This document shows positions 50,221 through 62,546 of a DNA stretch of 64,000 bases, in pieces. The first letter of the stretch is position 1; every line of letters starts with the position of its first letter. The notes under the pieces were generated by a model, which was not told where the DNA came from, searched no databases, and saw only the letters and a program-made list of their open reading frames with translations. Source of the DNA: Stratiolaelaps scimitus (taxonomy: Eukaryota > Arthropoda > Arachnida > Mesostigmata > Laelapidae); NCBI GenBank assembly GCA_019614645.1, contig JABWDB010000031.1, positions 3,100,001 through 3,164,000 on the forward strand, written 5' to 3'. The position numbers were made by a program, and so were the translations under genes.

Positions 50221-52661
50221 GGATAGTGATGGTTGGGCAGGCGGACGTGGAGCATAGCCCGCAACCTCCCCTGATTTGTTTCAATGCCTACCACTGCCAC
50301 TATCAATACAAACCACCTCCTCGTCCACCGGCGAACACGAGCTGAGCTACAATTGCCCCGTTTCGTACAGCGTCCACGAGAGTGTTAACGCTTCTTCGTG
50401 GTTTTGTTTTGTTGACATACGTTGCGACGGACACGACGATATGCTAGCATGAATAGTGCTGAGATCAAAGGAGCCGCCAATTGTGAGAATATCTCAACTT
50501 GAGTGCAGTACCGTCGCTGAAGGAGAACGCTTGAATATCCAGCTTTCTTTACTGATCGGTAGATGTCACAACCTTGGCAATATGTAGGCAAAGTTCTGTG
50601 AGCTGTACACGTAGTACGGGTAGACTTTCTCCGAACGCTGACGGGCTGAACTTAATTCCGCGTAAGTTCAGTTGTAGACTTCCTATAACGACTTACGTTG
50701 ACTTCTGGCAGCGTTGACTCAGGGCGGTCGGATATATGATATACCAGAATTTCCCTTCTGGGTTGTATGTACAGCAAAATGCACCTTCTGATATCACAGT
50801 GACTAGACTACACCCGGCGACCACAGTTGTTGTTTCTGCAATGCCATCGCTTTATGAATCATCTCACAACTCAACAACCTCTGAGAGCACTTGGGTCCAT
50901 GGTCGAAGTCGGCCTGAACGATTCTCTCGGATAGACTCTCATCAGCTTGCTTGCTTGCGCACACAAAATTCGGCTAACCACTGTGAATTAATGTCACCAT
51001 TCATTAATTAGCTATTCCTTTGCATCTTGCACCCGGCGTTAAAGTATCCTCAGACACAAACTTCACTTTGCAGATATTCAGTTCCCATAGACGAATTGCC
51101 CTACTGTTACTGTTGTTGCTGTTTCAACAGCCGACTCTGCTCTGATTGTGCAGATCTTCGACACAGAATAGGTGACAGCAGAGCACAGGATATTATTTAC
51201 CGCTTTCGATGCAGTCACAAAATCAAACATCCAGCAACAACACCAACAGCGAGAAGGGATTTGACGCTAGTTTGATCTTCCGAGGCATTGAATATTGCTC
51301 AGCTCACCGCCCACCGTTCCCAGTCGCTGTGCCGTTTACTTGTCTGTTAGGTTGGCAGTAATGTGCCTAGCTATGCCGGGCCAATCGCAGTGACCTGTCG
51401 AACGCGGCAGGATTTTCTCAATCCTTTGGAATGACGATAAATGGGCGAGACCGTTTCAGTTGCCGCCCTTAGCCTATATATATATATATATTGTGATGGA
51501 TCCTTTGTTCTCTCTTTCTCTCTCTCTTCTCGCACTGCTCAACTCAAACGACTTTGCATATGTTACCTGTGGCTAACCTGGGCGGCCTAAGCGTCGCGTA
51601 ACCCCTTGTCATTTCTGCACCGAAAGAAACTCGTCCACCTCTCGTAGTTACTGTTTTAGCAGATTTGACTGTCATTTCGCGCCGTATGAAACGTGTGTCA
51701 GCTTGTGCCCGTACAGATCTTGAGGGTTCGCCAATGCTAAACGTTCGTTGGGCTATTCCGAGTCATTCCTCTCTTTGGTTGTATCCTACTCCTCAATGTC
51801 GCGGGCATCGACAGCTGTGTCTGGACGATCTGTGCGTGATTTATCCCAAGGAACTCTTCGCAGTTTTGAATTTCTCTGACGATTGCCTTTCAAAAACGGT
51901 TCCACTAAGCATGTAGCTGCTCGAAGAAATTTGTTGTCGAGTCTTCCAGCTTCGACAATCCTGCGTACGGTAGCTGTCGACACGTAGACGAATTCGATAC
52001 TTTCGAAACTACGTTATATCGCCCCATGTATTCTCTATCACAATTGACGGTTTATCACAGAACGATAGTTGAATGGTTGTTTTATGAATTAGTCGATTAT
52101 TGGCAGTACGCCAGCGCTGCATAGACAATTGCCGTAGCTCCAATGCATCATATCAAATACTAGCATCTAATTACTTATTACTATTACTAGTATTATGATG
52201 ATGCTTATTATTGTGCAGCTGTTGTTCGTTCTGCCTAGCCCGAATCAATCATCCTTTTGCCTCTCTCGTTAAGTTAGGGTTTGCGCCTGTCGGAGTGTAT
52301 TATCATTCGGGGGGATCGGTGTTATCGATATGCGTTGAGTAGTTTCACTTTGCTGTGATGGTCTGTAAAAGCACGAATGCTTATGTAGGATATCGACGAC
52401 GACAACCGCCTGTGCTGCTGCTGCTGCTGAGAGGGAGATCCACCTTCGGCGACGACGCATCACATTATCACGGAACCTGAAGAATGAAAGGACGAAACAC
52501 AAAACGATATATTATATATATAGTGAACCAGCCTGCATACACTATCGCTAGTGGGCTGCACGGATTTATTATCATTATTATTATTATTATTAGTAGTATT
52601 AATTAGTGTCACTGAACGACACATTTGCGAGGTAGGAACGTGTGAGTGACAACGGGGTGAG

Positions 52662-52687
52662 TAAACCTCCCGTCTAGGGGAGGTTTA
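52662..52687. repeat. Perfect 10-bp hairpin
   Basis: The arms TAAACCTCCC and GGGAGGTTTA flank the 6-base centre GTCTAG. It is compact and free of simple sequence, and could be a small structured element or part of a larger decayed inverted repeat. Confidence 0.85.
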
Positions 52688-54943
52688 TCTACAGCGGCTT
52701 GTTACACAATGGAGATTATTAATGTTATTATTCCTGATTCGCAAAGCTCTTAAAGTATCCTAACACCTCCCAATTAATAAGATAAAAGAAATATCATGCA
52801 AAGAAATTCTTATCAAAACGCTTCTATCCACCCTCCTATCTCAGATCTATTGCAGTTTCATAATTGGCCTGTATTTGTTGGACCTCAACCTCAACTGCAG
52901 TTTTTCTTTTTTTCTTATTTATTAGTTCATATTCGTTAGACATCTGATTACTGTGCCAGACTTATCATTTGGCCACTCAGCATTGCGCCGCGGAGCAAAC
53001 CAGAACTAAACACCTGTATTGTTTGCCGACGGTGCAGCTGTTTTAGTATCAGCTTCATAGTTGAAATGTGAATGAGATACCTAATGAAACCGAGCAGAAA
53101 AAGTAAAAAAGCTGTCCCTAAAAGTCACAAGGGGACACCTTCGACAGTTCTCAAATAATGCAAATGTACATAGCAGCTGGTAAGAGACCAGCCTGTTTGA
53201 TTGTGCAGTTTACCTCCATCGTATCGCAGTATATGTCATCAGCTGAGATCTCGGACCACTCAATATGATTAACTACAATATGATTAATGACTAACGGAGC
53301 GGGGTTAAAGAAAATTTCACAGCATCCCTGTACATGCCACTCTTGAATTACATCACACTGAACTTTACTTAAAAACATTGCTCGTCGATTGATTAAAAGT
53401 GATAGGTTATACTCGTTCACAGCACCGTAGTGTATCTTCTGTGAGTACAGCACTCCATTCTCATGGCGGGCACAATCTAAGGGCACTGTCAGCGCTCAGA
53501 TCCATTTTTAAACTTAGACGAAGTAAACTTCTTCTGGCCAGATGATCAGTTCTGATTAACTTCAAGCCTGACGCTGATCGATTAGCTGCCAAATATCCAA
53601 TTCTCGTAGACGAATCAGTGCGCACACACCTCATCAATCATTAGCAATTCATCATCAGTTCCTGTTTCTCATCAGGCTCGCACTCTCTCTCTCTCCTTTT
53701 GCCTTCAACACCTATAGATTTTATGATACCACGATAATACTGCACTGCACATGTCGATACATTTTACACGCCTGCATTACATTTCAAGCCACTCACCAGT
53801 GATATCGGGAACATATCCGATATTTCGGTTACTATTTGTGTTTATATTTTTACTCGGAGATCTCAATAAATGATATGATGATCATTAATGCGTTCGAAAG
53901 GCCTGCCACGGGTTTTCGTCCAATCATATTTTAGGGCTTTATATTGATAGAATTCAAATTCGATCTGAGAGACCGTAAGTAAAGACCGTTGCAGCTCGCT
54001 GGAGACGTCTCAGCTTAGTGTTAAAATGAATAGCGCTTTGTCATCGCTACTAAGTTTTCTCCTAAGGAGCTCACGATCAACGTTCGCTAAATAATCCGGA
54101 AAGCAGTGTCCGACGTCTGGACGTTAGAGTACTACACGATCAAACTAAAAAAACATGTATATCAAACATACTGATTTCGATATGAAGTCGAAATAACTTT
54201 CTACAACGTCGATACCCGTTAGCTATTGTATCGCTATTTGGGAAATCGCTATGCTAGTCAGCGTGACTTCGTTGGAAGATATTATACGCTTCATATTCGC
54301 GGAGCAATATATATATAATATATATATATATATTTCTGCGCCACTTATACTGGGTCGTATGATATTTATGAGACATTCTTTCGACGTTCGTCTGGAAACC
54401 GTGTCCCATGACACTGCACGCAGTACAAGCTTTCGACGAGGCGCGGCCGCTGTTGTAGACGAGATTTTTCAAAGGAGGCTATTCATTGTCTTGTCAAGCC
54501 AGTTCTATCCACTCCATCAAAGTGACGGATATACCACTAGACCTAGAATCATTGCTGGAGTGGCAGAGTCATAGTATGGGCGTAGTTGTGCAATCCGCCC
54601 TCTTAAACGAATGCTTCCAATTTTTAGTGAAATTTTTAACACACTGCTCTTGGATTGCACCGCTAAGCTTTTACACTTACAAAAACGCCACTCTTGAGTA
54701 TATCCGCTTAGAATTTCACGTCGGTGCAATGTATACGATAGGAAATAGGATAACACGTCGAATGTATTATAAAGTATTATTATGATTATTATCAGCAGTA
54801 GTATTTATAATGTTCGAAATAGAATAACTTATTGAAAGAATTGCTATAAGTATTATTATGAGTGTGACTATTTGATGTTGTTAAGGGTCTATGAATAGAC
54901 TAATCGATCGGCAAATTGGTAACAACACAATCTAGATCTCACA

Positions 54944-54944
<1 letters not shown>

Positions 54945-54974
<30 letters not shown>
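54945..54974. repeat. (TA)n microsatellite
   Basis: About 30 bases of uninterrupted TA repeat. Confidence 0.95.
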
Positions 54975-54979
<5 letters not shown>

Positions 54980-57900
54980 TGATAGTCTTTCGTCTGATAG
55001 TCACGGATCACTTGTAGAATTAATCGTTAGGAAAGCTAACATATCATCTTCGGCAAATCAGCACAACCCTATCACGTTGGTATGTAATCTTGCTATGCGA
55101 AATACCTGAGACATAGGATTTAATAATAGCAAACAAATGAACAAAAGTTGTCATCGTGCCAGCGATTGTAATTCTCACACACAGATACACTCAGATAATT
55201 TTATTTTCATCTCCTTCAAACGCCGATATGTCCAGGAGGACGTTGATTAAGTCCCGTCTCATCGAGGTGCTCATTAATGGTATTGTTCGCCCCCTTGGTT
55301 GTTTAGTAAAACTATGGCTGCTGCTGGATAGAATATGATAACTGAATTTTCAATCTCTCGTCGAAAGATATACGAGCAACACCAGCGATAATCCTTGCCA
55401 TGTCCCCAATGCTAGCATTCGCGGCTTCTAAATTACTGTTGTTGATGCAATTATACAACCTCAAAGCTCTGTAGTTTCGAATCTTAGCCTAACCAGTCTG
55501 CTAAATCGCCATTTGGAATTAGCAGAAATCATAGGCATGCTCTTATATGGTGGATTCGTCGTATTGAGAGCTAATCTGAATCAGATCAGTAATGTACAGG
55601 AAAAATGCGCTAGAGAGCAAATCTTAATCTGAGCTAGTGTAGAACTTTATCAAAGAGTGGCCTAGTTAGATACCCGTAGAAAGTAAATTAAATAAAAATC
55701 AGCTGAATTAGGTAACATGTAACTAAAATCACTTGCACTATTTACCGCATCGACACAGGCAATACGTTAATTACGCGAGTAGTGATGAGAGTCGCTTCAG
55801 CCCTTCGAACATCTAATTCGATTGTGATCGAGCCGCATAGATTGGATGATTATTGGAAAGGTAAACATGAATATTGCCTCAACTCAGCAATTACACATGC
55901 TCCTGCGGCGGCGGCGACAGCAGCAGCTTTAGGTGAACGCCATTATATGTGTATACGAAAGCTCTAGGTAGCGCGCATTGTGGATCAAGGTCAAATTAAC
56001 AAGTCCGCGGGTAGGAACTGCTCGCGCATTGCTGGCATTGTCGTCATCCGGCTCAGCAGCGTCATCCTGTTGCAGTAATAATCCTGGTGCCTCTGGCAGC
56101 CTACAGCCTGAATGGTGCTGTTCTGCGATAGTGATGTTAGCACGGGGAGGGTGGCGGGGCTCTGCGTAGGCAAACACTAGCAATGGGACTTCGGGTCCCC
56201 CGACGAGTCACGGTTAACAGCTTTTTGTCTTTGGCGACGAACGTTTTGGCCAGCGCTGCTTCGACGGTCCACTCCGCTGCTAGTCACAGGATATCCGGGC
56301 TATCGAAGAGTTGGCTGAGAGATGGCCAATGATGGTGAAGAAACTCTGTGTAACTACCATGGTTCGTATGGCAGCGATATCTTTGTAGAGATTTTGTTTA
56401 GCCGGCATTTTTGGTCGGAAGTGAATAAACAAGGCTGTTATAATCTTGCAGCCAAAAAAACAAACAAAATGAGCCCAAAATGTGACGGCGATGATCGTTG
56501 TCACTAGAATAACAGTAATAATAATAATGAGAAATGGTCCAAGACGAGGGGGCGAATTCGGTCAAATCATATTGAAATGTTTGTTTTTATGGTTGAACGT
56601 TACGATTACATCTGACATTGTAGTGGATCCATTCTCAGCAAAGTCGCAGTAAACTCTTTCAAGTTTCGCTTATTAAAGCCCTCATTATCATTTAGCGTGA
56701 GTGATTTCCATCAACTCACTGAGGTAGTGCTGATGCTTGTCGAAGGACCCACTGCATATTGTTATATGTCTATTTCCAGCATGGATGTAAATTTATTATT
56801 GGATATTGACAATGTTTTAGGTCGGAAAATCAATTTTCGTTTTTAATAATGTATTCAATTCAGCATGTGGTAACTGACAAATCCATCGGTTCAAACGCGT
56901 TCGAAACGTCTATGGTTTCCTGTATAGCGTCATCTCGAATAACAGCGCACAGTAGGTCCGGAAAACAACCAAATGGGGCTTCTTAGTAAAGCAGCTGTTC
57001 GAGATGCGTTCTACAGTTTGACAGTCACAGCAGACTCATTTGATTAGGTTTTTCGTCATATTGAACTAAAATGAGCAGGGAGTTTTTACAGAAAAGCTTC
57101 CGAAGCGTTTCCACAGTTTGCGCCAGGGTAGAACATCACCAGAGGGCCTATTAATGAGTCAGAGTGTCCATTCTAAAAGTCACTGCAATGTATCTCATTT
57201 ATATATAATAAATGTGATAATTTCACTGCGTCACCAATTTAGTAAAGGGTTAGTGGACTGCTTTGGTTCGAGCTTACATGTGCAACTAAAATGTGTAATG
57301 TAATCCAAGGTCAACGTCTGCTCGCTCCTAATATATTAAGTATATCACAATCTATTAATATTTTTCACGGAATCCAATCCGCCAGTAGTTTACATCAGCA
57401 TCGCCATACACACACACATATATACATATGTATATATATATATATATATATGTGGTGATACGACTAATCAAGGTTACGGTAGACACAGCGCTGTAGTGAC
57501 ATGAGTTATTGATTTGGATGAAGACGGGTGATATCGTCATGGTTCTTAATGATGAATAAAGTCGCTGTCAGCGGATGAGACACCATCGGCTTGCACGATC
57601 AGCTTGCTTGATCCAACAATGTTCTATTGAAGCTTGTTGAATAATTTATGTTAAAAATAATGTTTGTTTATCAAGACCAGCTTCGACGTCCTAGAATAAT
57701 TTCTGTTAGCTTGACACGCATAATATTAGATATCATCGAAAGTAGGCGATTGACAAGTGTATATATCCACGCCGTGTTGTCATAGGGCCAAATGTACACA
57801 GAACGAGAACTCGATCGTTAAAGCGGTGAACATAGAATATTAGAAAGGAATCATTTATTAAATCGTTCAATGCATGTGAATGATTATCTTGTAGCCTGCA

Positions 57901-58213
57901 CCCTTCCACGGTGAGCATCTGACATGCTTCGACACTGTAGCCAATATATGGTCTTGAGGCTGAGACGAACATGATACATGGTTCGTATAATACATAGGTT
58001 CGTTAAGACTTAACGGACTGCAATAGTTTATTTCTAGTTTTTATATCGAATATTGCGATAAGCTGACTTTTGTACAAGTTGACGAAATGCGCTCCGCAGT
58101 GTTGGACACACACAAATAATTATATTACAAGCAATTATTTCACGTCAGTATTATTGCGCCTGACTGTATATCTATACTTTCGCACAGTTGACTACAAATG
58201 CAGTACCGAAATT

Positions 58214-58262
58214 AGTACCGTGGACGTTAAGTGTTTAAGGCTGCGAGTCAGCCCGGGAAATT
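58214..58262. repeat. Dispersed repeat, copy 1
   Basis: The block AGTACCGTGGACGTTAA plus GGCTGCGAGTCAGCCCGGG and AAATT recurs at 62205-62251. It contains a perfect 5-bp hairpin, GGCTG-CGAGT-CAGCC. Apart from a small gap the two copies are nearly identical, so this is an interspersed repeat and the shared peptide STVDVK...RVSPGN is only its translation. Confidence 0.85.
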
Positions 58263-60473
58263 GCAGTTGATTACAAAAGTCCTGATTGCGCGATTGAGCT
58301 CTTTTCAGTCTAGTGGCAACTTAGGGGTGTCAGATGAGCTTTATTGGTAGAGTGTTGTTTGTATTAGTTGTGTGGCGCGACGAACGAACAGTGTTGAACG
58401 ATGATATAATTAGACAATGTAGAAATATCGTCCCATTGGTCGGATGCAGCAGCGTAACAGGTGGACTGATCTCATGGATGAGCAGGAGTTACTTGACAAT
58501 GTTGAATCGAACCACTGGTGCCACTGCCTCATGTTTAGAAGCAGGTCCCTAGGCGTGCGCACGAGAGCAAAAAGCTAAAGTGATATAAAAAATAAAATAG
58601 GATGAACAACATTTTTTGTTGAGTTTCATTTAAACAAATATGAACATTCAGCTTTGCTCTACTCGATAACAACAACGGATACGCGTCTGGCCAACGATGC
58701 GTCTCCACTAATAATCATCATTCTAATAATAATAGTTAAAATAATTATTATGTTTGTTCACCACAACGCACAAAAGAATTCATTGTCATAGACAATTCTC
58801 AGACATCTTTAAATCATTTACAAATGAAGTAAATAAGTACCCTACGAAACAATCACTTAGTCTGAGAGGCCGTTTGTAGACATTGTCCTATTCCCGAGTT
58901 CGCTGACGGGAGTTGAGATAGGGTGGGGGCTTGATGGTTTTAGAGCAGATACCCGTATAACAAAGGTAAAATATCTCAACGTACTTATATCATGTATGTA
59001 CATTGGCAGTAGCTTCGATTTCGAGGTGAGTAACGGTGTTCCCGACTCATCGACACGAAATATTTCGAATAAAACTTCCCAACTAATCCCCCCCAAATTT
59101 CTCCCTAGAACTAATTCCTAAGTATTGTATGTTTGAATAAATCAATTAATCGCTTGTTCATTCAAATGAAATGATACACTGATTTTTAACTTGTTCATCT
59201 CAGCGGTTGTGAATCGTTATAGAATCCAAGGTACGGTGGATGGAAGGTGCACCCGGCAAAAGCTGCATCGAAATTAGCAGAATCCTTGAACTTATATTGC
59301 GAGGTTCGCCTACGAACAAGATCGTCCTTGGTAGAATGACGTCCATTGTTGACTGATGACAGATAATACGGTGAATACGCATGAAGTATGAAGAGGTGGG
59401 TGGACAAAGTTGAACTCATTACAATATCACAAGGAAACCTTTATAGTGCACGTCAGTGATTCTTCTGATGTCTTTCTCGGGAGAGAAAGAGAGAATGAGG
59501 AGAAATTGTATGTAAGGGTCGTAATGTCATCACAAACCAACGAACGAACAAAGAAAGAGCCAATGCACAAACGATTCGTCAGTAAATGAACGAGAAGAAA
59601 GCACAGTAAGTATCGTGGTTTTCGCTGAACGTTCGAACGCCAGAAACGCCACACACACAGATACGCACAATATACGAGCACAGAATATAGGTACGGAAGA
59701 GAGAAAAATGAACTCGCTGACCGGCCCGCCGAGCGAGCGAGCGAACGATCAATCGCTACACAGACACATACTAATATATAATAGATAGAATATCGACAGG
59801 AAGCTGAACACGTAACAGAAGAAGACAAACAATTTATTTCTAAATTATTTTGGCGCGTACTTTTTTTCTTTCGACAGAAGTCGGCATCTGTTGATTTTGT
59901 TTGGGAACTGGAAACTCACTCGCTTAGCTACCGCAACAAGTCAATGTTGCAGCACCAGTAGATAGTGTACCCACCGTCAAACGTGACGGCGGTGGTGGCG
60001 GTGGCGGCTCTTGATGCTGTGGAATACTACGAAAATATCGGATTGATTGAATGGTACATAGAAGCTGTATAACTCTATATTCTTGAAAGATATGTCATGT
60101 TATTTGTATCTAATATTATTGCCGTCGACGTCTCAAGTATTGAATTATATTATGTATGTAAAAGTCGTTCTCATGACAGTTCCTCTCCTAAAGAGTAATG
60201 GGGAACGCTTCAGTGGATCGCTCAGAGTAATTTTGTTTCTATTCGCTTTTATGGAGATGCTTTTAGTCGAACGAATATGGATACATTGGGCAAGTTCACT
60301 ACGTACAATAATAATAAACTATAAATTTGATGTTGATGTTTGTGCACAATTATTATGTTCCGGTAACTTAGAGGTGATTACATACTCTGTCTCGTCTCGT
60401 CAATCAAGCTGTTTTGTGTCAGGGTCAGAGGAGTGCTTGCGATAAATTGAAAAAGTATTCATGCATACCAGTG

Positions 60474-60527
60474 TATAATAATAATAATATAATAATAATA
60501 ATAATAATAATTACAACAATAATAATT
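60474..60527. repeat. (AAT)n microsatellite
   Basis: An imperfect AAT/ATA trinucleotide run of about 54 bases with one ACA interruption. Confidence 0.93.
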
Positions 60528-62204
60528 AGTTCATCATGAGCGAATTACCAACTCACTCAGTGGCGTTCATGGCTAAAATGCAACGCGTTCTATGAAACGC
60601 TGTATACGAATTCATTTATCAGTCATTATGTCACCTAGAGCTTGGCTATTACAGTTCCGATCGAAATAAGCGTGAACCACGTATGTTCCAGCTGATGATG
60701 ACGATGATTCTACAGAGGAGAGATCTATTCTAATGAGACACCTCTCCGTGTTTTACAACTGTCAAAGCGCTGATATTATTGTTGTTATCTCACGCTGTTC
60801 GTTAGACGAGCCCTTCTCGATAGGATGCTCATTCATTTGAATGAATTGAGCATCACCAGCGGCCAACCAACTAACAGCTCGAGATGGTACACTGACTGAT
60901 CAGACAACAGATAATAAGAGATCGATCCATCGCCCACTCGTTCGGTTGATTGGCGACCTTTGTCTCTCTCTTGGACGAGGTCGTGGGTTACCGCCACGTA
61001 GGTGTGTGCCTACCTCAGGAATTCGTTTTGCAAATTTTATGTTATGAGCCAAAAGCTCTTGTTGCGACGATAAGAGCTTTGAACTAGAGAAAGTCAGGAT
61101 ATGTGTGATCATGTCCGGTTAGTGATGAATGCCGTTGTCGTCTCTAATTAGACTGTGTCCGGTGTGCATCAGGCTAAATGTCTAGTGATTGATAAATTAA
61201 AGTATTCGCGCAATCCCAGATAGATATGAAATTATTTGTTTTTACGAATTTTCATTTCTTAACTTATTGATACGATATCTATTTGGTCTGATTCAGGCAA
61301 AGTCACCAGACTATTTTTCAATAAAACTTCATTCATTCATATTTATGAAGTGTACTTCGTCTATTGTAAGTATGATCCCTGAGCATTTGTTCAAATTCAA
61401 ATTCAAACAAATGTTTATTGTTAAACGTTGACATCTTGTCAGTGGCTCTTGCACACCCTTCTTCATACGGCTTCCATGCGAGTATCATCTGAAGGGTGAG
61501 AGGAACCCCGAAATGTGAGCATATGTTTCAGAGTCTCTTTCTTCATAGAATACTAACGTAAATTATGTGCTCATCTCCCTGTTCCGGCCGCAATTTGCAT
61601 GGCACCCATTTGGTCGGGATCTTCCTCATGCGAAGATCAAATGATGTGCTGAACCATGGAGCACGGCAGTTTTGTGTAGATCGCAAACGAGGGCAGAGGG
61701 ACTAGCGCCTCGAATACTGGAAACACCCTTTTAACGTGTGTACCGCTTCTGGTCGTTTTTGAGCATTGCTCCGATCAGATTAGCTAGTCTCCGTCTTGTC
61801 TCCTAAACTTGGCACACGATTGCCCTATATTTCTCGCCAGGAGGGCATCCAGCGTAACAACTTCACCAATTTAATGAAAAATCGCTAATTTTTAAAGGAA
61901 AATTAACGTTGATTTTTGTGCTTAAAATCCATTGGTCGAAATTCGTGCTTAGGCCTTGAATCGTCTTGAAATTTTCAACATATGTGCGAACCTACACCAA
62001 TTTTTGTTTTGAAAACAATGCAGCCATTCTTGCAGACAGCTCTTTGAAAACCCGGCTGCTTTGCTTGAATCAACCTAATATTTGGTGGCGTGGTGCATTC
62101 GTGTGCGCCTTGCAATCGGCGGAGACACATACGTGCATGGTCTCGATCTCCACCGTTGCACATTTGCATTTAAAGACGTCCGCCTTAAGAAACAATGCCG
62201 AAAG

Positions 62205-62251
62205 CAGTACCGTGGACGTTAAATATTGGCTGCGAGTCAGCCCGGGAAATT
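62205..62251. repeat. Dispersed repeat, copy 2
   Basis: The second copy of the block at 58214-58262, with a short deletion before GGCTGCGAGTCAGCCCGGG. It ends about 35 bases before the tRNA-derived SINE. Confidence 0.85.
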
Positions 62252-62284
62252 AATTTATTTAACATAATATTTGTAGTCCCCCTG

Positions 62285-62546
62285 CGAGGGTCTAGTGGTC
62301 AGCGTCTTGGACTGCTAGACCGGAGGGACGTGTGAGTTGAGATTATAGCCCGTCAGAGGCGGAGAATCTTTGGAGTTCTTTATTATCTTTCTTTGTCTGA
62401 GGATTCTTTCCAGGTACGGGTAAGGTAGAGGAAAATAATATGGATAAGCAAAAGTGGCCCCGACAGATTCTCATAGTGACTAAAGGTTAAGGGCTGAGGC
62501 CTGTCAGACAAAGGAATAGCTGGGGACATCCAATAGATAGATAGAT
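62285..62546 (+). mobile_element. tRNA-Ser(GCT)-derived SINE
   Basis: The head resembles tRNA-Ser(GCT): GGTCTAGTGGTCAGCG as D-arm/A box, CTTGGACTGCTAGACC as anticodon arm with GCT in the loop, and a decayed TpsiC arm (GAGTTGAGATTATAGCCC) where the B box should be. An unrelated body follows, and the 3' end is a short (GATA)n tail (62533-62546). Head, body and simple-repeat tail are the classic SINE layout. SINEs are non-autonomous and depend on a LINE for retrotransposition; no LINE was found here. The weakened B box suggests an old, inactive copy. Confidence 0.7.

Noticed and set aside
59427..59828. 133-codon minus-strand frame with hydrophobic stretches
   Set aside because: It derives from CA/GA-rich simple sequence on the plus strand, with no domain and no exon signals.
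60083..60445. 120-codon plus-strand frame
   Set aside because: It starts at TTG unless shortened, has no recognised family and sits in AT-rich flank; length alone is not enough.
58070..62253. Shared peptide STVDVK...RVSPGN in two predicted frames as a possible protein family
   Set aside because: The similarity is at DNA level within a short interspersed repeat with an indel; it is not a conserved protein.
62285..62365. Functional tRNA-Ser(GCT) gene
   Set aside because: The TpsiC arm/B box is degraded, the acceptor stem does not close and a SINE-like body and tail follow.
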